IMG/VR virus record: IMGVR_UViG_3300042922_000643
Span: 124,001 to 188,000 of that record
DNA length: 64,000 nucleotides
From: a virus
Strand: one strand, 5' to 3'
The notes under the pieces are model-generated. The model made no database searches and was not told the origin of the DNA. It worked only from the letters and a program-made list of their open reading frames with translations. Of the stretch, positions 60,087 to 64,000 are shown piece after piece. Each line of letters opens with the position of its first letter. Position 1 is the first letter of the stretch. A program made the position numbers and the translations under genes.

Positions 60087-60485
60087 ATGACAAATCATGT
60101 ACAAATCCAAGCAATCCTAGAGGAAGTATTCGTACCTAAGAAGGTAGTAGATAGTATCACTACCTATATGGTACATGCAGGGAAAGATGTATTGCTTAAC
60201 CTTATTACTAATAATGAGTATGAGTATATCCTTGCTGATACTGAGCACAACACACGAGGATATGTAGCTGAGGATACGTACTTATTCAATATTACACCTG
60301 AGCAGTCTAGTGTAATAGAAGAGGCAGTAGATGCATACTATCAAATGATAGAGGATGAGATGGATGCTACCTATGATGACTCTGATGATGCGAAGATACA
60401 GCAAGACTCAGTAGCTCGTAGGGATGACTATGGGTATCGCGGCCCTGCTATGTACGACCCATCATTTGACCCATTCACTAATTAA
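60087..60485 (+). CDS. Acidic early-region protein of unknown function
   Basis: This is a 132-aa protein. The ATG at 60087 is chosen after AAGGGAG. It has an N-terminal helical section (VQIQAILEEVFVPKKVVDSITTYMVHAGKDVLLNLI) and a very acidic section (IEEAVDAYYQMIEDEMDATYDDSDDAKI). The acidic section could mimic DNA or bind a host protein. It is the first rightward early gene downstream of the LexA box. No family recognised. Confidence 0.6.
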   Translation: MTNHVQIQAILEEVFVPKKVVDSITTYMVHAGKDVLLNLITNNEYEYILADTEHNTRGYVAEDTYLFNITPEQSSVIEEAVDAYYQMIEDEMDATYDDSDDAKIQQDSVARRDDYGYRGPAMYDPSFDPFTN

Positions 60486-60509
60486 TCCATATAGAGGAGG
60501 ATACTAATA

Positions 60510-60755
60510 ATGAATACTAATACTGATCTAGTAACTAAGATTGGCCGTCTTACTATGCTTAACAATATCGATGAGGACATCCTTGCTGATGCATCTGAGG
60601 TGGGTAATATGGAGCTGGCTAGACTAGCTAGTCAGGCTATTGCTGATCGTACTAAGGAGATAGCAGCACTACAGGCACAGCTATCTGCAATGCTCATAGT
60701 AGAGGATATGCACCCTGTAGTAGGTAGGAGGCTAGCAGTAGTAAGGCATAGATAG
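60510..60755 (+). CDS. Small helical early protein
   Basis: This 81-aa protein has a clean AGGAGG site. It is mostly helical (ILADASEVGNMELARLASQAIADRTKEIAALQAQLSAML) with a basic C-terminal end (GRRLAVVRHR). It is not recognised. It lies 24 bp downstream of the acidic gene. Confidence 0.6.
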   Translation: MNTNTDLVTKIGRLTMLNNIDEDILADASEVGNMELARLASQAIADRTKEIAALQAQLSAMLIVEDMHPVVGRRLAVVRHR

Positions 60756-60766
60756 GTACTAATAGG

Positions 60767-60795
60767 TTGAAATAGGGGTGCTATAGGTCTATATA
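60767..60795 (+). promoter_or_regulatory. Rightward promoter within the early region
   Basis: TTGAAA (60767-60772) and TATATA (60790-60795) are separated by exactly 17 bases. The start should be near 60802, just before the three-hairpin leader of the 60874 gene. Confidence 0.5.
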
Positions 60796-60805
60796 GGCCC
60801 CTATA

Positions 60806-60855
60806 GGTGCGTAATGCGTACCCTGATGAGACCATCAGTCGTGGGTAATCCCCAC
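60806..60855 (+). promoter_or_regulatory. Three-hairpin leader before the 60874 gene
   Basis: Three consecutive short hairpins are packed without spacers. GGTGCG/CGTACC lies at 60806-60822, CTGATG/CATCAG at 60823-60838, and GTGGG/CCCAC at 60841-60855. The ribosome site AAGGAGG follows directly (60857-60863). The second loop is AGAC, and the other two loops start TAAT. A structured protein-binding leader is inferred. It is not a hammerhead ribozyme, since the GAAA core is missing. Confidence 0.5.
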
Positions 60856-60873
60856 TAAGGAGGATGTACATCT

Positions 60874-61161
60874 ATGAGTATCAAGATTAAGAAAGTCACA
60901 TCTATGAACACCTTTGCTAATTCTTTCTTCCGTATGAACGGGCTGATTCATGACGTAAAGACTCTAGTGGATAGCAAGGAGAAGTCAGCTGTTGCTGTTG
61001 CTCTTATTCAGCGTGAGGCTAGTCTACTGTGTATTAGTGATACAGTAGGTAAGGAGTCATTCAAGGCTATTATGAATGACTATGGATTCGACATCCGTTA
61101 TGCAGGGTCATCTGGTTATATCCTGCATGGTGATGTATATATTGCATTCCCACTACTATGA
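60874..61161 (+). CDS. Early protein of unknown function
   Basis: This is a 95-aa protein with an ATG start after AAGGAGGA. The chain has mixed alpha/beta character (MNTFANSFFRMNGLIHDVKTLVDSKEK and IMNDYGFDIRYAGSSGYILHGDVYIAFPLL). No membrane segment or metal motif. The unusual leader suggests tight post-transcriptional control. Confidence 0.6.
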   Translation: MSIKIKKVTSMNTFANSFFRMNGLIHDVKTLVDSKEKSAVAVALIQREASLLCISDTVGKESFKAIMNDYGFDIRYAGSSGYILHGDVYIAFPLL

Positions 61162-61176
61162 AAGGAGGTGATATGG

Positions 61177-61311
61177 ATGAAGCATGGGCTTAGGTTACTG
61201 GCATTCATTATTGTGGTCTTGCTGCTGTGGAAGTTCAAATGGTGGATTGTTACCATTGGCGGCATCGTTGTTGGCGCGTATCTTCTTAGACAAACCAAGG
61301 GAGGAAATTAA
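61177..61311 (+). CDS. Small two-helix membrane protein
   Basis: This 44-aa protein has two hydrophobic segments (LLAFIIVVLLLWKF and WWIVTIGGIVVGAYLL) joined by a basic turn. The ATG at 61177 follows AAAGGAGGTGA, one of the strongest ribosome sites here. It could be a membrane-targeted inhibitor, or a holin-like or superinfection-exclusion peptide, but there is no specific evidence. Confidence 0.65.
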   Translation: MKHGLRLLAFIIVVLLLWKFKWWIVTIGGIVVGAYLLRQTKGGN

Positions 61312-61312
61312 C

Positions 61313-61516
61313 ATGTACATTTACCGTAACCAAGAAAGAAGCCTACTTATGAGAAAGTCGTCTAGTGGAAAGCACCGCCTGTATCTGAATGATGCAGGTC
61401 AGGTATTTAAGATTCACAATTTCCAAGGGGGACTAGCCCATATCCAGCGTAACCTCTATGGGGTGCGCCGTGCTGTAGCTACTGTTAAATTACTGCTTGT
61501 TGCTGTACTGCTCTAA
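61313..61516 (+). CDS. Small basic protein with hydrophobic C-terminus
   Basis: This is a 67-aa protein. The ATG at 61313 is chosen after GGGAGGAAA and lies one base after the stop of the membrane protein gene. The N-terminal part is basic (YIYRNQERSLLMRKSSSGKHRLYL). The last ~14 residues are hydrophobic (VATVKLLLVAVLL), possibly a tail anchor. It is coupled to the gene before it. No family recognised. Confidence 0.6.
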   Translation: MYIYRNQERSLLMRKSSSGKHRLYLNDAGQVFKIHNFQGGLAHIQRNLYGVRRAVATVKLLLVAVLL

Positions 61517-61558
61517 TCTAAATTATCGGCTAGCAACCTACTGCTAGGAGGAATTCCT

Positions 61559-62086
61559 ATGTTTATAACTCGCGAGAAAGCTCTCGTAATCGCAAACAAA
61601 ATCATCTCTGTTCATGCACCTTTGATTCTGAAAGAGCTTGGTCTGGATCAAGAAAACGATGGGATATTAGATCGTATTACAGCAGTTTATAAGGAGGTGA
61701 CGCCTAAAGAAAACTATTGTGGAATATTCAATTATGTCGTAAGGAAAACAACGATTGGATTCTTTACCGATACTTACGAATATTTAGAAGGTACTGGGTC
61801 CATCGAAATCAACATGAAAGCTGCTTTTACTACAAAAACGAAGGAAGGAGTATACAAAACGTTTTGGCCATCTCAAATCCTTGGATCAGATAAGAAGTTA
61901 AAAGCTTGGGTCCTGTTTGCTCTTGCTCATGAGCTTCGTCATTATTGGCAATATGTGACTGGGGAAATATGGAGCAAATCCCTTCAAATCGATGGGGTTA
62001 GCCTCATGCCTTATGCATGGAGATGGGAAGAAACTGATGCTAATGAGTTCGCCTCTGCCTATGGGAAGAAGGTAGCAAAAGGATGA
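61559..62086 (+). CDS. Zinc metalloprotease (ImmA/minigluzincin-like)
   Basis: This is a 175-aa protein. HELRH (H124, E125, H128) sits in ALAHELRHYWQ, and a later acidic helix (WEETDANEFA, E158/E163) supplies the third ligand. This is the gluzincin-type arrangement. ImmA/IrrE-type proteases cleave XRE repressors; two XRE regulators lie immediately downstream with overlapping starts. An ImmA/ImmR-like antirepression module is inferred. There is no signal peptide, so it is intracellular. The ATG follows CTAGGAGGA. The leader has a short CTAGCA/TGCTAG hairpin that overlaps the ribosome site and may tune translation. Confidence 0.75.
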   Translation: MFITREKALVIANKIISVHAPLILKELGLDQENDGILDRITAVYKEVTPKENYCGIFNYVVRKTTIGFFTDTYEYLEGTGSIEINMKAAFTTKTKEGVYKTFWPSQILGSDKKLKAWVLFALAHELRHYWQYVTGEIWSKSLQIDGVSLMPYAWRWEETDANEFASAYGKKVAKG

Positions 62087-62205
62087 ACTTTATTAACTTC
62101 TGCGAAATGATCTTCGGGCGCTATCCGAATATGGATGGCGCTTTATTGTTGTCGATGTGTGACGTCGCCTACCAAGAGCTCTTAGAGGAGGAACAGGGAA
62201 TATGA
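62083..62205 (+). CDS. Small protein coupled between metalloprotease and XRE regulator
   Basis: This 40-aa protein (MNFINFCEMIFGRYPNMDGA, then LLSMCDVAYQELLEEEQGI) starts in an ATGA overlap with the metalloprotease stop and ends in an ATGA overlap with the next start. Both overlaps indicate translational coupling. Its function is unknown. The Cys residues at 7 and 26 are the only notable groups. Confidence 0.6.
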   Translation: MNFINFCEMIFGRYPNMDGALLLSMCDVAYQELLEEEQGI

Positions 62206-62402
62206 GGCATCCTATTTTCCAAGTTATCTCTGATGAGCGTATCAAGCAATCCCTTACTATAGGTGCTCTTGCTGACAGATCGGGTTTGCCTTGTTCACTT
62301 GTCATTCGCGCAGTCGTTACTGGAGAAGGAAACATGAATACCGTCATCACATTATTAGATACTCTCGGTTTTGAAGTCGAAGTCAAGAGAAAGGAGGTGT
62401 AG
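62202..62402 (+). CDS. XRE-family HTH regulator, first tandem copy
   Basis: This 66-aa protein is a compact HTH_XRE domain (SDERIKQSLTIGALADRSGLPCSLVIRAVVTGEG, then VITLLDTLGFEVEV). It resembles the next gene (ISDERIKQSLTIGALADRSGL vs IRDERIKQGLSIRSLADKADL), so the two are tandem paralogues. It is probably a DNA-binding repressor or accessory factor. AGAGGAGGA lies 12 bases before the ATG, which overlaps the stop of the 40-aa gene. Confidence 0.78.
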   Translation: MRHPIFQVISDERIKQSLTIGALADRSGLPCSLVIRAVVTGEGNMNTVITLLDTLGFEVEVKRKEV

Positions 62403-62404
62403 TC

Positions 62405-62617
62405 TTGAAAACAGAAATCGCCAAATTAATAAGAGATGAACGTATTAAGCAAGGCCTGTCTATTCGCAGTTTAGCTGATAAGGCGGACTTGCATCACCCA
62501 CAAATTGTTCGCCTGGAACAAGGTAAGGGTGATCTTACCACTTTCGAAAAGACACTGGCGGTGTTAGGCTACAAACTTCAAGTCATCAAGACGAATGAAG
62601 AATCATCTGAAAAATAA
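62405..62617 (+). CDS. XRE-family HTH regulator, second tandem copy
   Basis: This 70-aa protein starts at TTG (62405) after AAGGAGGT. It is a full XRE domain (RDERIKQGLSIRSLADKADLHHPQIVRLEQGKGDLTTFEKTLAVLGY). The HTH recognition helix is HPQIVRLEQGK. It is the second of two tandem copies that follow the metalloprotease. Either could be the substrate of that protease. Confidence 0.8.
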   Translation: MKTEIAKLIRDERIKQGLSIRSLADKADLHHPQIVRLEQGKGDLTTFEKTLAVLGYKLQVIKTNEESSEK

Positions 62618-62633
62618 AGGAGAACTACCACTA

Positions 62634-62852
62634 ATGCATACAACTTCAATCACACCTAAATTCACAACTCTGCTCGATCTGCTAGAATCACAGCACGTTG
62701 CATGGGGCTTTTATATGCACGAAGAAAATGGAGAAGAGTCTGAACGCATCAAATTAACGAACATACCTAGTGATTACTTCTACAGAGATGAAGATGTTAA
62801 CGGTAAAGCTGTCTATTGCTTAGGCTTTATCCCTCAGTCGCTCGTAGCTTAA
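62634..62852 (+). CDS. Small protein of unknown function
   Basis: This is a 72-aa protein. The ATG at 62634 is chosen after AAAGGAGA rather than an upstream ATG inside the preceding gene. It is mixed alpha/beta (TTLLDLLESQHVAWGFYMHEENGEESERIKL). No recognised motif. Confidence 0.58.
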   Translation: MHTTSITPKFTTLLDLLESQHVAWGFYMHEENGEESERIKLTNIPSDYFYRDEDVNGKAVYCLGFIPQSLVA

Positions 62853-62894
62853 TCACGCATATAACTAAAAATATAACTATATGGAGGAATTACA

Positions 62895-63458
62895 ATGACT
62901 ACACCTACAAGACAAATGATGAACAAGGCTAACAAGATGAATGCAGAAGGAGCTAACAAATTCTTGGATTTCGAATCAATGATGTTCAACAACATGGAAA
63001 AGTATAAGAACACTGCTGTCGTGGCAGAGAATGCTCGTATGTATGCCTATGAGGAAGTCCTCAAGGAATGTGTACGTGAGATTCACAAGCTCAGTAAGGT
63101 TATCGACAAACAAAATCAAAAGATAGAGGAGTTGGTAAATAAGAACGATGTACTGGCTATGCGTCTCACTCGTAACAAAAACATCCTGATCGAGGAAAAG
63201 GTTACAGAGACAACCATCACGGTATCTTCTGAGCAACCTGATCGTCCTTTCGTTCGTGAATCTAAATGGACTAAGGATACGATCTTCCGCACGTTTGATA
63301 TCTACAGAAGAGATCACTATCTCTTTAGTAATATCACACCTGAGATTGTGCGGGACAACTGGAGATCAGTATACAACTACTGCAAGAAGTACACTGGTAT
63401 GACGCTTAAAGAGCTGCTCAGAGAATATGCTGATGAGCGGAATCTCAACTTTGCCTAA
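62895..63458 (+). CDS. Coiled-coil protein of unknown function
   Basis: This is a 187-aa protein. A helical N-terminus is followed by a heptad region (AYEEVLKECVREIHKLSKVIDKQNQKIEELVNKNDVLAMRL). A C-terminal helical domain (KDTIFRTFDIYRRDHYLF and NWRSVYNYCKKYTGMTLKELLREYADE) resembles the C-terminal part of the 216-aa protein at 56743-57393 in layout. Both have a coiled coil then a Thr/Pro-containing linker then a Tyr-rich helical domain. Possibly a DNA- or protein-organising factor. No family named. Confidence 0.6.
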   Translation: MTTPTRQMMNKANKMNAEGANKFLDFESMMFNNMEKYKNTAVVAENARMYAYEEVLKECVREIHKLSKVIDKQNQKIEELVNKNDVLAMRLTRNKNILIEEKVTETTITVSSEQPDRPFVRESKWTKDTIFRTFDIYRRDHYLFSNITPEIVRDNWRSVYNYCKKYTGMTLKELLREYADERNLNFA

Positions 63459-63535
63459 ATGTTTACGACATGGGCCTGTATAGATATAGAAAGAGATAAA
63501 TAAAAACTAACCCAAATTAAAAGGAGACTATTTCA

Positions 63536-63799
63536 ATGGACAAAATTATTCGCGTTACTGCAAAATCAAACACAAATTCGGTTGCTGGGTATCTCGCAAT
63601 GGCTCTGCGTGAACATGGACGGGTTGAGATTCACGCTATTGGCGGGGGTGCTGTAAATCAAGGGGTCAAGGCTATTGCAATCGCTCGCGGATATGTTGCT
63701 CCAAGCGGTGTTGATTTGATTTGCATTCCTGCCTTTGATCACACAGAGATCAACGGTGAAAGTAAAGTCCAGATCAAGTTCATCGTTGAACCTCGCTAA
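63536..63799 (+). CDS. spoVS: SpoVS-like stage V sporulation protein (phage-encoded)
   Basis: This 87-aa protein matches SpoVS, a small DNA-/RNA-binding (Alba-like) family conserved in spore formers: IIRVTAKSNTNSVAGYLAMALREHGRVEIHAIGGGAVNQGVKAIAIARGYVAPSG. The length (about 86 aa) and the GAVNQ/KAIAIARG core are typical. Host SpoVS affects septation and spore coat-stage gene expression. In a phage it may bind phage DNA or alter sporulation. AAAGGAGA precedes the ATG. It sits with the SASP gene as a second sporulation-linked gene in this window. Confidence 0.9.
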   Translation: MDKIIRVTAKSNTNSVAGYLAMALREHGRVEIHAIGGGAVNQGVKAIAIARGYVAPSGVDLICIPAFDHTEINGESKVQIKFIVEPR

Positions 63800-63869
63800 A
63801 TCGTACTTCGCTTATTCCCTAGCTCACACCTTATGTATACCTAAAATTAAAAATGAGGAGTGTTTATTC

Positions 63870-64000
63870 ATGCAAAGATTGCAAGGTATCGTGTCAGAAA
63901 TCCCTACCCCTCCAGTTGCTACTCCTGTTCAAGAAGAGAAAGCACCTATGCCTATTAAGCCTGCGCGGGAATTCAATGCTTATTCTCCGTACTCTTATGG
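63870..64000 (+). CDS. Gene cut by the right edge (unknown)
   Basis: A start at 63870 after TGAGGAG opens a frame for the last 43 codons: RLQGIVSEIPTPPVATPV, then EEKAPMPIKPAREF. The visible part is Pro-rich and probably disordered. The rest is outside the window. Confidence 0.55.
   Translation, partial: MQRLQGIVSEIPTPPVATPVQEEKAPMPIKPAREFNAYSPYSY

Noticed and set aside
60823-60838. CTGATGAG as a hammerhead ribozyme core
   Set aside because: The required GAAA segment and stem arrangement are absent; the tract is a simple CTGATG/CATCAG hairpin.
1-64000. CRISPR array, transposase, integrase, tRNA or rRNA gene
   Set aside because: No spaced repeats, transposase or integrase motifs, or cloverleaf sequences were seen on either strand; a temperate lifestyle is therefore only suggested, not proven.

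Overview
The window is a contiguous piece of a large contractile-tailed (myovirus-type) phage or prophage of an endospore-forming Bacillota host. The evidence for a tailed phage is an unbroken leftward cassette holding small-terminase-like protein, TerL, portal, protease/scaffold, major capsid protein, neck, sheath, tube, tail chaperone, giant tail protein, baseplate and fibre genes. The evidence for a spore-forming host is a phage-borne alpha/beta-type small acid-soluble spore protein (SASP), a SpoVS gene, a perfect Bacillus-type LexA box, and strong AGGAGG ribosome binding sites nearly everywhere. I cannot name a genus. No tRNA, rRNA, IS element or CRISPR array was recognised.

Layout. From 54.6 kb leftward to base 1, all genes are on the minus strand and tightly packed. 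They run in this order: a Cys-cluster protein (possible TerS), four small Gly/Ala-rich proteins, a zinc-ribbon protein, TerL, an unknown protein, a metallophosphoesterase, portal fused to a MuF domain, protease-scaffold, a head protein and the HK97-fold capsid protein. Then come a small protein, an Ig-like protein and neck proteins, with two different sheath-like proteins, three tube-like proteins and two paralogous tail chaperones. These are followed by three giant proteins (2041, 2422 and 2409 aa), an M15 peptidase, an OB-fold spike, the gp25, J and I baseplate proteins, and four fibre-region genes. The last of these is cut by the left edge. Hairpins sit at several junctions beside highly expressed structural genes.

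The most striking gene is the 2422-aa protein at 18350-25618. It carries an N-terminal DEDDh exonuclease-like domain. Far downstream it has the conserved signature of the RNA polymerase beta-prime double-psi beta barrel: DMSGR, NRYPTIH and NADYDGD, in the right order and at similar spacing to cellular beta-prime. I read it as a candidate virion-packaged RNA polymerase in a myovirus, which would be ejected with the DNA to transcribe early genes.

The right part (54.6-64 kb) is a regulatory and accessory region on both strands. Around 54.6-55.0 kb there are two leftward promoters, a candidate short RNA, and a long structured leader ending in a terminator just before the structural operon. Between 55.0 and 60 kb lie an exported NHL-type beta-propeller protein, a ribbon-helix-helix regulator, a coiled-coil protein, the SASP gene with a forespore-sigma-like promoter, and a leftward set including a BRO-N antirepressor. 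A LexA box lies at the divergent boundary near 59.94 kb. From 60 kb rightward are small early genes, a zinc metalloprotease overlapping a tandem pair of XRE regulators (an ImmA/ImmR-like arrangement), a coiled-coil protein, spoVS and a gene cut by the right edge.

Together the regulators, the metalloprotease and the LexA box suggest a temperate or host-state-sensing lifestyle. The spore genes suggest a stage in which phage DNA rides inside spores.
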